Assembly: GCA_964371405.1 (NCBI GenBank)
Contig: CAYJLV010000010.1
Span: 1 to 64,000 of the forward strand
Direction: 5' to 3'
Origin: JAMHWF01 sp964371405
GTDB lineage: Bacteria > Pseudomonadota > Gammaproteobacteria > Burkholderiales > Burkholderiaceae_C
Length of the DNA: 64,000 bases
A model generated the notes under the pieces. That model was not told where the DNA came from and searched no databases. It worked only from the letters and a program-made list of their open reading frames with translations. Positions within the stretch are counted from its first letter, which is position 1, and each line of letters begins with the position of its first letter. Positions 16,432-25,854 of the stretch are shown here, piece after piece. The position numbers and the translations under genes were made by a program.

Positions 16432-18240
16432 TCACAGATCCTCGGACCCGAGCAGCATTTCGGAGATGCCCTTGCCGGCCTGCACCATCGGCCAGACGTT
16501 CTCCGTGGGGTCGGTGCGGATGTCGAGAAAGACGGTGCGGTCCTTGAGCCGTATCGCCTCGCGCAGCGCCGGCTCGACGTCGGCCGGCTTCTCGACCAGC
16601 ATGCCCACATGGCCGTAGGCCTCGGCGAGCTTGACGAAATCGGGCAGCGCGTCCATGTAGCTGTGCGAGTAGCGCCCGCCGTACTGAAGCTCCTGCCACT
16701 GCCGCACCATGCCGAGATAGCGGTTGTTGAGCGAGACGATCTTGACCGGCGTCTTGTACTGCAGGCAGGTCGACAGCTCCTGGATGCACATCTGGATCGA
16801 GCCTTCACCGGTGATGCAGAAGACGTCGGCTTGCGGCTTGGCCAGCTTGATGCCCATCGCATAGGGCAGGCCGACGCCCATCGTGCCGAGGCCGCCCGAG
16901 TTGATCCAGCGCCGCGGCTCGTCGAAGCGGTAGTACTGGGCCGCCCACATCTGATGCTGACCGACGTCGGACGTGATGTAGGTGTCGCGGCCCTTCGTCA
17001 GCTCCCAAAGCGTCTGCACGACCTGCTGCGGCTTGATGACCTCGCTGCTGCGCTTGTAGGTCAGGCATTCGCGCTTGCGCCAGTCGTCGATCTGGCCCCA
17101 CCAGGCGGCGAGCGCCGTCGCGTCGGGGCGCGCCTGCGCCTCCTTCAGCTGGGCGATCAGCTCCTGCAGCACGTCCTTCACGTCGCCGACGATCGGCACG
17201 TCGACCCTGACGCGCTTGCTGATCGACGACGGATCGATATCGACGTGCACGATCTTGCGCTCGACCGAGGCGAAGTGCTGCGGGTTGCCGATCACGCGAT
17301 CGTCGAAGCGCGCGCCGACGGCCAGCAGCACGTCGCAGTGCTGCATCGTCATGTTGGCTTCGTAGGTACCGTGCATCCCGAGCATGCCGAGGAACTTCGG
17401 ATCGCTGGCCGGGAACGCGCCCAGCCCCATCAGCGTGCTGGTGCAGGGGTAGCCGAGCAGGCCGACCAACTCGCGCAACTCGGCCGACGCATTGCCCAGG
17501 ACGACGCCGCCGCCGGTGTAGATGTAGGGCCGCCGGGCGCTCAGCAGCAGCTGCACGGCCTTGCGAATCTGCCCGCCGTGGCCCTTGCGCACGGGGTTAT
17601 AGGAGCGCATCTCGACCGTCGCCGGGTATTCGAACGGCGCGGTGTTCACCGACACGTCTTTCGGGATGTCGACCACCACCGGCCCGGGGCGCCCGGTGCG
17701 CGCGATGTGGAACGCCTTTTTGATCGTCGAGGCCAGTTCGCGCACGTCCTTGACGAGGAAGTTGTGCTTGACGACGGGGCGCGTGATGCCCACGGTGTCG
17801 CACTCCTGGAACGCGTCGAGCCCGATGGCCCGCGTCGGAACCTGGCCGGTGATGATCACCATCGGGATCGAGTCCATGTAGGCTGTCGCGATGCCGGTCA
17901 CGGCATTCGTGACGCCTGGGCCCGATGTCACGAGCGCGACGCCGACTTCGCCGCTGGCGCGCGCATAACCGTCGGCGGCGTGCACTGCGGCCTGTTCGTG
18001 ACGCACCAGCACGTGCTCGATGCTGTCTTGCTGGTACAGCGCGTCGTAGATATAGAGCACGGCGCCGCCGGGGTAGCCCCAGACGTGCTTGACGCCCTCG
18101 GCCTGCAGGCAGCGGACCAGGATTTCGGAGCCGTTGGGCTCCTTCGTGGGGGGTTGCGGCTGCGCCGAGGCGGCACGCTTGATTTCCGCGGGAGACATGT
18201 CCATGACGAACCTTTGTGAATTTCTCTGACGAAAAACCAT
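16432..18240 (-). CDS. ilvB: Acetolactate synthase, large catalytic subunit
   Basis: Thiamine-diphosphate enzyme for the first common step of valine, leucine and isoleucine synthesis. About 602 residues. The catalytic Glu lies in LVRHEQAAVHAADGYARA. The ThDP/Mg motif begins GEGSIQMCIQEL and ends at LNNRYLGMVRQWQEL. The frame is open to 18297. The ATG at 18240 is chosen because a very strong GAGGAGGAG site lies 5 nt before it, though MDMSPAEIK at 18204 would give a more family-like N-terminus. First gene of ilvBHC. It is divergent from the sigma-factor gene across about 200 bp. Confidence 0.94.
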   Translation of the reverse strand: MVFRQRNSQRFVMDMSPAEIKRAASAQPQPPTKEPNGSEILVRCLQAEGVKHVWGYPGGAVLYIYDALYQQDSIEHVLVRHEQAAVHAADGYARASGEVGVALVTSGPGVTNAVTGIATAYMDSIPMVIITGQVPTRAIGLDAFQECDTVGITRPVVKHNFLVKDVRELASTIKKAFHIARTGRPGPVVVDIPKDVSVNTAPFEYPATVEMRSYNPVRKGHGGQIRKAVQLLLSARRPYIYTGGGVVLGNASAELRELVGLLGYPCTSTLMGLGAFPASDPKFLGMLGMHGTYEANMTMQHCDVLLAVGARFDDRVIGNPQHFASVERKIVHVDIDPSSISKRVRVDVPIVGDVKDVLQELIAQLKEAQARPDATALAAWWGQIDDWRKRECLTYKRSSEVIKPQQVVQTLWELTKGRDTYITSDVGQHQMWAAQYYRFDEPRRWINSGGLGTMGVGLPYAMGIKLAKPQADVFCITGEGSIQMCIQELSTCLQYKTPVKIVSLNNRYLGMVRQWQELQYGGRYSHSYMDALPDFVKLAEAYGHVGMLVEKPADVEPALREAIRLKDRTVFLDIRTDPTENVWPMVQAGKGISEMLLGSEDL

Positions 18241-18292
18241 CGGTGCTCCTCCTCGCGTCCTCATGAGACGGACTCGGAACTGCGAAATCGAA

Positions 18293-18317
18293 AACATCGG
18301 CGCCCCGGTCGGGCGCC
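18293..18317 (-). terminator. Possible leader hairpin upstream of ilvB
   Basis: GGCGCCC/GGGCGCC (18299-18317) with a 5-nt loop, followed on the minus strand by GATGTTTTCGATTT. It resembles a weak terminator in the ilvB leader. No branched-chain-rich leader peptide could be found upstream of it, so attenuation is only a possibility. Confidence 0.35.
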
Positions 18318-18443
18318 AGCTTCAGACCTGACTGTTGTGCAACAGGGCGAATTATGGCACTGCACAAGACGCCGCCGCGAGGCGTCCGACCCCGTCGCGG
18401 TGCGATGAGATAATCCGCCCCGTCTTCCGCGGGCGTCGTTTCC

Positions 18444-19010
18444 TTGGCCTCCGACCTAGAACTCTCCGACTTCCTCAAGAGCGTCGAAAAGCGGGCCTTC
18501 AAGCGAACCGTCTTCGCCGTTCGCGACGACGACGCCGCGCTGGACATCGTGCAGGACGCGATGATCCGCCTCGCCGAGAAGTACGCCGACCGGCCGCCGG
18601 CCGAGTTGCCGCTGATCTTCCAGCGCATCCTGTCGAACGCCACGATGGACTGGTTCCGGCGCCAGAAGGTGCGCAACGCCGTCGTGCGCAATTTTTCCGA
18701 CTTCGAGTCTTCCGATCCGGAGCAGGAGTTCGATCTGCTGGAAACTTTGGGCGCCGTGGAAGGGTCCATGGCAGCGGAGAGCACCTCGGACACGGTTGCG
18801 CGGGCCCAGATCCTGCGTCTGATCGAAACCGGGGTGACCGAACTGCCCGCACGTCAACGCGAAGCTTTCCTCCTGCGTTACTGGGAGGAACTCGATGTCG
18901 CAGAGACTGCGGTCGTGATGGGCTGCTCCGAGGGAAGCGTCAAGACGCACTGCTCGAGAGCGGTGCGCGCGTTGGCCAAGGCTCTGCAGGCAAAGGGAAT
19001 CGCGCCATGA
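18444..19010 (+). CDS. ECF-type RNA polymerase sigma factor
   Basis: 188-residue sigma-70 family protein of the extracytoplasmic function size class. Region 2 is visible at about residues 18-85 (DDAALDIVQDAMIRLAEKY then NATMDWFRRQKVRN), and region 4 at about 128-180 (LPARQREAFLLRYWEELDVAE and the helix-turn-helix GCSEGSVKTHCSRAV). The start is a TTG at 18444; no ATG or GTG gives a full region 2. It overlaps the downstream DUF3619 gene by 4 bp (ATGA). That gene encodes a single-pass membrane protein and may regulate this sigma factor. Confidence 0.88.
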   Translation: MASDLELSDFLKSVEKRAFKRTVFAVRDDDAALDIVQDAMIRLAEKYADRPPAELPLIFQRILSNATMDWFRRQKVRNAVVRNFSDFESSDPEQEFDLLETLGAVEGSMAAESTSDTVARAQILRLIETGVTELPARQREAFLLRYWEELDVAETAVVMGCSEGSVKTHCSRAVRALAKALQAKGIAP

Positions 19011-19459
19011 ATCCGACCACGACTCTCCGCCATCCCGCCGATCCCGAGGCGCTGCAGGCCCTGTTCGCCCGGCGCGTCGTCGCCCATCTGAACGAAGGCG
19101 CTGCCCAGGTGCAGCCCGATGTCGCCGAGCGCCTGCGCTTCGCGCGCGAGCAGGCGCTCGCCCAGGCGCGCGCGCGAAGGAGCGAATCCGCCGTGTCGGT
19201 CGAGCCGGTCGGCGGCGGCGTGTCGGCGTTGCGCTGGGGCGGCAGAGGCCACAACTCATCGCCGCTGTGGATCAAGATCGGTTCCGTGATGCCGCTGATC
19301 GTGCTCGTCTGCGGCCTGCTGCTGATCCGCCACTGGCATGCCCAGGCCGAAATCGATGCCGCAGCCGAGATCGACGCCGCGCTGCTCGCCGACGACCTGC
19401 CGCCCAGCGCTTATAGCGACCCCGGCTTCTCCGAGTTCCTGAAGTCGCCACGCGACTGA
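19007..19459 (+). CDS. DUF3619 family membrane protein, possible anti-sigma partner
   Basis: 150 residues. A charged N-terminal half rich in Ala, Arg, Gln and Glu is followed by one membrane segment at about residues 86-104 (IGSVMPLIVLVCGLLLI) and a short acidic tail. The family has no established biochemical role. Translational coupling to the sigma-factor gene and the cytoplasm-facing N-terminus with one helix resemble an anti-sigma factor. That function is inference from position and topology only. Confidence 0.8.
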   Translation: MNPTTTLRHPADPEALQALFARRVVAHLNEGAAQVQPDVAERLRFAREQALAQARARRSESAVSVEPVGGGVSALRWGGRGHNSSPLWIKIGSVMPLIVLVCGLLLIRHWHAQAEIDAAAEIDAALLADDLPPSAYSDPGFSEFLKSPRD

Positions 19460-19464
19460 GCCCG

Positions 19465-20250
19465 ATGTTCCCGGTCGGCTGCCCCCCCATCCTCCGACGC
19501 TGGCTCGGCTCTGCCGCCTGCGCGCTGCCGGGCGTCGTGCTGGCCCAGGCCGTGACGCCGGCAGCACCGATCCGCACGGCGCCGCCGCCCGCCGCGATGG
19601 CGCAGGCCGCCGCCGGCCCAGCCTGGTCGAACCTGAGCCTCGAGCAGCGCACCGCACTCGCACCGCTGCAGCGCGACTGGGCGACGATCGACGCGGGGCA
19701 GAAGCGCAAGTGGCTTGAGGTCGCCGCCCGCTTTCCCGGCATGCCGGCCGGGGAACGCGCCCGCGTCCAGGAGCGCATGACCGACTGGGTGCGCATGACT
19801 CCGCAGGAGCGCGGTCGCGCGCGCCTTCGCTTTCAGCAGGCGCAGCGCGTCGAGCCCGGCGAACGCCAGGCCCGCTGGGAGGCCTACCAGGCGCTGCCTC
19901 CCGCCGAGCGCCGACAGCTAGCGACCAAGTCGCAGGTACCGGCTCCCGACCCCGCGCGTCGCACCGAAGCGCGCAGCCCGCAGGGCAAGTCCAATCTGGT
20001 GCCCAATCCCGCCTACGCCGCGCCGCCCAAGCCGGTCGCCCCGATCGTCATGCAAGCCCGGCCGGGGGCCAGCACGACTTTGATGTCGCGCAAGCCGGCG
20101 CCGCCTCCGCACCAGCAGACCGGTATGCCGAAGATCGTCGCGACGCCCGAATTCGTCGACAGCGCGACGCTGCTGCCGCAGCGCGGCGCGCAAGGCGCGG
20201 CGATCCGCGCCCCGGCGCCACGCCCCACCCCGCGCGAACCGGCCGGATGA
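19465..20250 (+). CDS. DUF3106 domain protein, probably exported
   Basis: 261 residues. A hydrophobic N-terminus ending near GVVLAQAVTP looks like a cleaved signal sequence. The DUF3106 domain follows at about residues 50-150, with repeated short helices of the form WxxLSxEQRxALAPL and MTPQERGRARLRF. The C-terminal 110 residues are Pro/Ala-rich and look disordered. Function is unknown. It sits 5 bp after the DUF3619 gene and overlaps the RDD gene by 4 bp, so all four genes are likely one operon. Confidence 0.82.
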   Translation: MFPVGCPPILRRWLGSAACALPGVVLAQAVTPAAPIRTAPPPAAMAQAAAGPAWSNLSLEQRTALAPLQRDWATIDAGQKRKWLEVAARFPGMPAGERARVQERMTDWVRMTPQERGRARLRFQQAQRVEPGERQARWEAYQALPPAERRQLATKSQVPAPDPARRTEARSPQGKSNLVPNPAYAAPPKPVAPIVMQARPGASTTLMSRKPAPPPHQQTGMPKIVATPEFVDSATLLPQRGAQGAAIRAPAPRPTPREPAG

Positions 20251-20741
20251 CGGCCGCGCCGCTGCGCACGCCGAGCGTGCGTCGCCGGCTCGCCGCCTTC
20301 GTCTACGAGGGTGTGCTGCTGTTCGGCGTCGTGATGGCGGCTGGCTTCGTCTGGTCGCTGGCAACGCAGCAGCGCCACGCGCTGCTCGGTCGCCACGGAC
20401 TGCAGGCGCTGCTGTTCGTCGTGCTGGGCCTCTATTTCGCGTGGTTCTGGTCGCACGGCGGCCAGACGGTGGCGATGAAGGCCTGGCGCATCCGCCTGAT
20501 TCGCAGCGACGGCTGCGTCGTGTCGATGACCCGCGCCGCCGTCCGCTACCTGCTGGCCTGGCTGTGGTTCGCGCCGGCATTGCTCGCGGTCTGGCTCGCC
20601 GGCCTGCGCGGGGCCGGCGCGATCACGGGCGTCGTCGCGGCTGGGGTGCTCGCCTTCGCCGCGCTGGCGCGGCTGCACCCGTCGCGCCAGTTCCTGCACG
20701 ACGTGCTGTGCGGCACGCGGCTCGTCGACGCACGCGACTGA
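20247..20741 (+). CDS. RDD-family membrane protein
   Basis: 164 residues with three or four predicted membrane segments (about 23-43, 53-70, 98-117, 120-140). The family's Arg and Asp positions are seen in RRLAAFVYEGVLLFG (altered at the second position) and in the late LHDVLCGTRLVD. Family members are small membrane proteins of mostly unknown role; some have been linked to ion tolerance. Overlaps the DUF3106 gene by ATGA. Confidence 0.8.
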   Translation: MTAAPLRTPSVRRRLAAFVYEGVLLFGVVMAAGFVWSLATQQRHALLGRHGLQALLFVVLGLYFAWFWSHGGQTVAMKAWRIRLIRSDGCVVSMTRAAVRYLLAWLWFAPALLAVWLAGLRGAGAITGVVAAGVLAFAALARLHPSRQFLHDVLCGTRLVDARD

Positions 20742-20768
20742 AGCTCGGCGCGGGCACAATCGGCGCCC

Positions 20769-21155
20769 ATGACGAATCCGTACAAGGGGCACACGGGCAT
20801 CGACCGCGTGCTGCGCGCGACGCGCCACTCGCTCGACGGACTGCGTGCCGCCTGGCGCGGCGAGAGCGCGTTTCGCCAGGAGTTCTGCCTCGCCGCGGTG
20901 CTGCTGCCGGCGGCGTTCTGGGTCGGGCGCGGCTGGACCGAGGTTGCGCTGCTTGCCGGCAGCGTCGTTCTGGTGCTGATCGTCGAGCTGCTGAACTCGG
21001 GAATCGAGGCCGCGATCGACCGGGTGTCGTTCGAGCTGCACGAATTGTCCAAGCGCGCGAAGGACTATGCCAGCGGCGCCGTGATGCTCGCGCTGTTGCT
21101 GTGCGGCGGCATCTGGACTGCGGCGCTATGGCAACGCTTCGTCGCCGCCTCCTGA
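20769..21155 (+). CDS. dgkA: Diacylglycerol kinase
   Basis: Small inner-membrane enzyme that phosphorylates diacylglycerol so that it re-enters phospholipid synthesis. It has 128 residues and three membrane segments. The family signature is present: ELLNSGIEAAIDRVSFELHE followed by KRAKDYASGAVML, which supplies the catalytic Glu and metal ligands. It begins 27 bp after the RDD gene and ends 5 bp before the next start. Confidence 0.93.
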   Translation: MTNPYKGHTGIDRVLRATRHSLDGLRAAWRGESAFRQEFCLAAVLLPAAFWVGRGWTEVALLAGSVVLVLIVELLNSGIEAAIDRVSFELHELSKRAKDYASGAVMLALLLCGGIWTAALWQRFVAAS

Positions 21156-21160
21156 ACGCG

Positions 21161-21745
21161 ATGTCCAGATTGTCGATCTGTGTCTACTGCGGCTCGCGCG
21201 CCGGGGCCGACCCGGCTTATGCCGCCGCCGCGCGCGAGGTCGGCACGCTGCTTGGCCGCATGGGCGCGCAGCTCGTCTATGGCGGCGGCCACGCCGGGCT
21301 GATGGGCGTCCTGGCCGACGCCGCGCTGGTCGCCGGAGCCCCCGTCGTCGGCGTGATCCCGCAGGCGCTGATGTCGCGCGAGCTGGGCCACGCGGGCATC
21401 ACCGAGTTGCACGTCGTCGAAACGATGCACGAGCGCAAGCGCCTGATGGCCGAGCGCAGCGACGCCTTCGTCGCGCTGCCCGGCGGCATCGGCACGCTCG
21501 AGGAGATGTTCGAGGCATGGACCTGGCGCCAGCTCGGCTACCACGACAAGCCGCTCGGCCTGCTGAACACCGGCGGCTACTTCGACCGCCTGCTCGCCTT
21601 CCTCGGCGAGACCGAGGCGCAAGGTTTTGTGCTGCCGGCGCAATCGCGGCTGCTGCAGGTCGACGCCGAGCCGGCGCCGCTGCTGCAGCGGCTGGCTGCC
21701 CTCGCCGCCCAGGCTACCGAGCCCGACGACTACCGGCAAATCTAG
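21161..21745 (+). CDS. LOG-family protein (nucleotide 5'-monophosphate phosphoribohydrolase type)
   Basis: 194-residue Rossmann-fold protein of the TIGR00730 group. Family members release the base from cytokinin riboside 5'-monophosphate or related nucleotides. The signature PGGIGTLEEMFEAWTW is complete, with the catalytic Arg/Glu region upstream (MHERKRLMAERSDAF). The start ATG at 21161 gives MSRLSICVYCGSRAG, the family N-terminus. The physiological substrate in bacteria is often unknown. Confidence 0.9.
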   Translation: MSRLSICVYCGSRAGADPAYAAAAREVGTLLGRMGAQLVYGGGHAGLMGVLADAALVAGAPVVGVIPQALMSRELGHAGITELHVVETMHERKRLMAERSDAFVALPGGIGTLEEMFEAWTWRQLGYHDKPLGLLNTGGYFDRLLAFLGETEAQGFVLPAQSRLLQVDAEPAPLLQRLAALAAQATEPDDYRQI

Positions 21746-21748
21746 GCG

Positions 21749-22270
21749 TTACCAGCCCCCGGCACGGATCCGCTCGACGTTGCGGTTCATCGCATGTCGG
21801 ACCACGCGTTCGTAGAGCCAGCGCCTGAGGCCGGACAGGTTGGAGCCTTGGCGGGCGTAGATGGCGTCGGGGCTGTCGAACACACCGAAGTCGTCGGCAA
21901 TCCCTTCCTTCTGGATGGAGGTGTCCCGGCCCTGCCACTCCACCTGCGGCGCTGAGAGGTCGGGCGTCGCCGCTCCGTAGCCGCAGAAGCAGCGGGCGAT
22001 GCCCGACGAGCGCAGCAGCGCCATCAGCAAGGTCGTCTTGGTGTTGCACTGGCCGATGCCGTCGGCCAGCACGCGCGACGCGGGCAACTCGTCGCCCTCG
22101 TTGTAGCCGAAGGCGATCTCGTTGCGCACGAAGTCGTAGACCGCACCGATGCGGTCGTGGGCGGGCAGCGATCTCCAGCCGCGCCGCGTCACGAGCGACT
22201 CGATCGCCAGGTGATGCAGATCCAGCAAGGGCGTGGCGGCCAGAAGAGGATGCATGGCGTCCGACATCAC
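21749..22270 (-). CDS. Transglutaminase-like family protein, internally shortened
   Basis: 173 residues. The N-terminal part carries the transglutaminase nucleophile region (DGIGQCNTKTTLLMALLRSS), with Cys in GQCNT. The His and Asp expected downstream in this superfamily, usually in a HSWVEV-like strand, are absent. From memory of the family, the sequence passes from the LLRSSGIAR helix directly into the C-terminal block (CGYGAATPDLSAPQVEW...DTSIQKEGI), as if about 60 residues with the rest of the triad were lost in frame. It may be an inactive relic or a non-enzymatic variant. It stands alone, ending 3 bp from the LOG gene tail to tail. Confidence 0.7.
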   Translation of the reverse strand: MMSDAMHPLLAATPLLDLHHLAIESLVTRRGWRSLPAHDRIGAVYDFVRNEIAFGYNEGDELPASRVLADGIGQCNTKTTLLMALLRSSGIARCFCGYGAATPDLSAPQVEWQGRDTSIQKEGIADDFGVFDSPDAIYARQGSNLSGLRRWLYERVVRHAMNRNVERIRAGGW

Positions 22271-22351
22271 GGGTCTCCAGGTGGCGATCCGGACATAGAA
22301 AGCCCTGCAGCGGCTCCGTGGTCAAGAAGCCGGGCCCGATGAACCCGCACG

Positions 22352-22385
22352 GCCGAAAACGACACAGCCCGCGCGAGGCGGGCTG
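22352..22385 (-). terminator. Intrinsic terminator after the P-II gene
   Basis: CAGCCCGC/GCGGGCTG (22365-22385) with a 5-nt loop, followed on the minus strand by TGTCGTTTTCG. It lies 22 bp after the P-II stop codon. Confidence 0.8.
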
Positions 22386-22407
22386 CATTTCGGGAGGCGA
22401 AGCCGGA

Positions 22408-22746
22408 TCAGACGGCCGCTTCGTCCGTCTCGCCGGTGCGGATGCGCACGACCTGCTCGACACTGGTCACGAAGATCTTGCCGTCGCCGATCTTGCCCGT
22501 CTTGGCGGCCTTGACGATGGCCTCGATGCAGCGGTCGACGTCGGCGTCCTTGACGACGACCTCGATCTTCACCTTTGGCAGGAAGTCGACGACGTACTCC
22601 GCGCCGCGATAGAGCTCGGTGTGCCCCTTCTGCCGGCCGAAGCCCTTGACTTCGGTCACGGTCAGCCCCGTCACGCCGACCTCGGCGAGCGACTCACGCA
22701 CTTCCTCGAGCTTGAACGGTTTGATGATCGCGGCGATCTGCTTCAT
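22408..22746 (-). CDS. glnB: Nitrogen regulatory protein P-II
   Basis: Trimeric signal protein that reports 2-oxoglutarate, ATP/ADP and glutamine status to enzymes such as GlnD, GlnE and NtrB. It has 112 residues with the T-loop uridylylation site Tyr51 in YRGAEYVVDF and the C-terminal signature KTGKIGDGKIFV. Lying directly downstream of nadE, with no amtB beside it, it fits glnB better than glnK. The two paralogs cannot be separated with certainty from sequence alone. Confidence 0.93.
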   Translation of the reverse strand: MKQIAAIIKPFKLEEVRESLAEVGVTGLTVTEVKGFGRQKGHTELYRGAEYVVDFLPKVKIEVVVKDADVDRCIEAIVKAAKTGKIGDGKIFVTSVEQVVRIRTGETDEAAV

Positions 22747-22797
22747 GGTGGCGGCTCCGGGCGGTGTCTGCTTCGTGGTTAGTGTAGTCGCGCGCCT

Positions 22798-24474
<1,677 letters not shown>

Positions 24475-25656
24475 ATGCGCGAGCGTGAAGGAGGCTCGGA
24501 CGATTATGTCATCGGCATCGAGGGCGACATCGATGCCCTCGATGCGCAGGCGTGGAACGCGCTCGTCGATGCGCAGCCTGCGGCGACGCCGTTTCTGCGT
24601 CACGAGTACCTGTCGGCGCTCGAACGCTCGGGCAGCGCCGCTGCCGTGACCGGCTGGACGCCGAGCCACGTCGTCGTGCGCCAACTCGGCGCGCTCGTCG
24701 CGGCCTGTCCGCTCTACCTGAAGGAACACTCCTGGGGCGAATACGTGTTCGACTGGGCCTGGGCCGACGCCTACCGCCGCCACGGCCTGGCCTACTACCC
24801 CAAGCTGCTCGGCGCCGTGCCGTTCACGCCGGTGCCCGGCCCGCGCCTGCTGGCGCCCGACGATGCGCTGCGCCGCGTGCTGCTCGACGCCGTCGTCGCC
24901 TTCGCGACGCAGGCGCGCCTGTCGTCGGCGCACCTGCTGTTCCTGGGCGACGCCGACCAGCGCGTCGCGCGCGAGGCCGGCTGGCTGATGCGCAGCGGCG
25001 TTCAGTTCCACTGGACGAACCGCGACGGTGCGCCGTGGGCAGACTTCACCGAATTCCTCGCCTCGCTGCAGCGCGACAAACGCAAGAAGATCCAGCAGGA
25101 ACGGCGCCGCGTGCGCGACGCCGGCGTCGGCTATGCCGTGCGCGTCGGGCGAGAGATCACGCAGGACGACTGGGACTACTTCTACCGCTGCTACACGCTG
25201 ACCTACCGCGCCCATGGCTCGACGCCGTACCTGAGCCGCGACTTCTTCGCGCGTGTCGCCGCGACGATGCCCGGTCACTGGGCCCTGTTCGTCGCCGAGC
25301 GCGAGGGGCGGCGCATCGCCGCGTCGCTGCTCGCGATCGACCCGGCACGCGGCGCCGCCTACGGGCGCTACTGGGGCGCGACCGAGCCGCTGCCCTGCCT
25401 GCACTTCGACGCCTGCTACTACCAGCCGCTCGAATGGTGCATCGCGAACGGCTACCGCCGCTTCGAAGGCGGCGCGCAGGGCGAACACAAGATGGCGCGC
25501 GGCCTGCTGCCGGTGGCCACGGCATCGGCGCACTGGCTCGCACACCCCGAGTTCTCACGCGCCGTCGCCGACTTCCTCGAACGCGAAGGCCGCGCGATCG
25601 ACGGCTACATCGACGAGCTGAACGAGCGCCGGCCGTTCAAGGCGACTCTTGATTAG
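24475..25656 (+). CDS. FemAB-like GNAT acyltransferase (DUF482/COG3146 group)
   Basis: 393 residues. The family, annotated as peptidogalycan biosynthesis/recognition or FemAB-like, has a double GNAT fold. The C-terminal signature is clear: CLHFDACYYQPLEWCIANGY followed by RFEGGAQGEHKMARG. Substrate is unknown. The start is uncertain. The ATG at 24475 is the only good codon for the full domain, yet a strong GAAGGAGG site lies inside the ORF (24487-24494) with no in-frame start after it. The gene abuts nadE head to head. Confidence 0.82.
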   Translation: MREREGGSDDYVIGIEGDIDALDAQAWNALVDAQPAATPFLRHEYLSALERSGSAAAVTGWTPSHVVVRQLGALVAACPLYLKEHSWGEYVFDWAWADAYRRHGLAYYPKLLGAVPFTPVPGPRLLAPDDALRRVLLDAVVAFATQARLSSAHLLFLGDADQRVAREAGWLMRSGVQFHWTNRDGAPWADFTEFLASLQRDKRKKIQQERRRVRDAGVGYAVRVGREITQDDWDYFYRCYTLTYRAHGSTPYLSRDFFARVAATMPGHWALFVAEREGRRIAASLLAIDPARGAAYGRYWGATEPLPCLHFDACYYQPLEWCIANGYRRFEGGAQGEHKMARGLLPVATASAHWLAHPEFSRAVADFLEREGRAIDGYIDELNERRPFKATLD

Positions 25657-25854
25657 CAACCAACCTCGGCCGTTCGCCTTGTGCAGGGGCCCGACCAACT
25701 GTTCATCCTCCCTCTTCACTTCCCCCCGGCGATCCGGGCGGCGCCCGCGGGCGTTTAGAGTGTCGATCCGCTTCAATGGCATAGTCATCCGCGTGCGCGC
25801 GGGCGATGACCGCAGGGGCTGAACCGCAAGTCACCAGATCGAGGACGACATCAC

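Noticed and set aside
16399..18219. Plus-strand open frame of 606 codons
   Set aside because: Antisense to ilvB; no recognisable motif.
18241..18443. ilv leader peptide for attenuation of ilvB
   Set aside because: A hairpin is present, but no short ORF rich in Ile, Val or Leu codons could be found before it.
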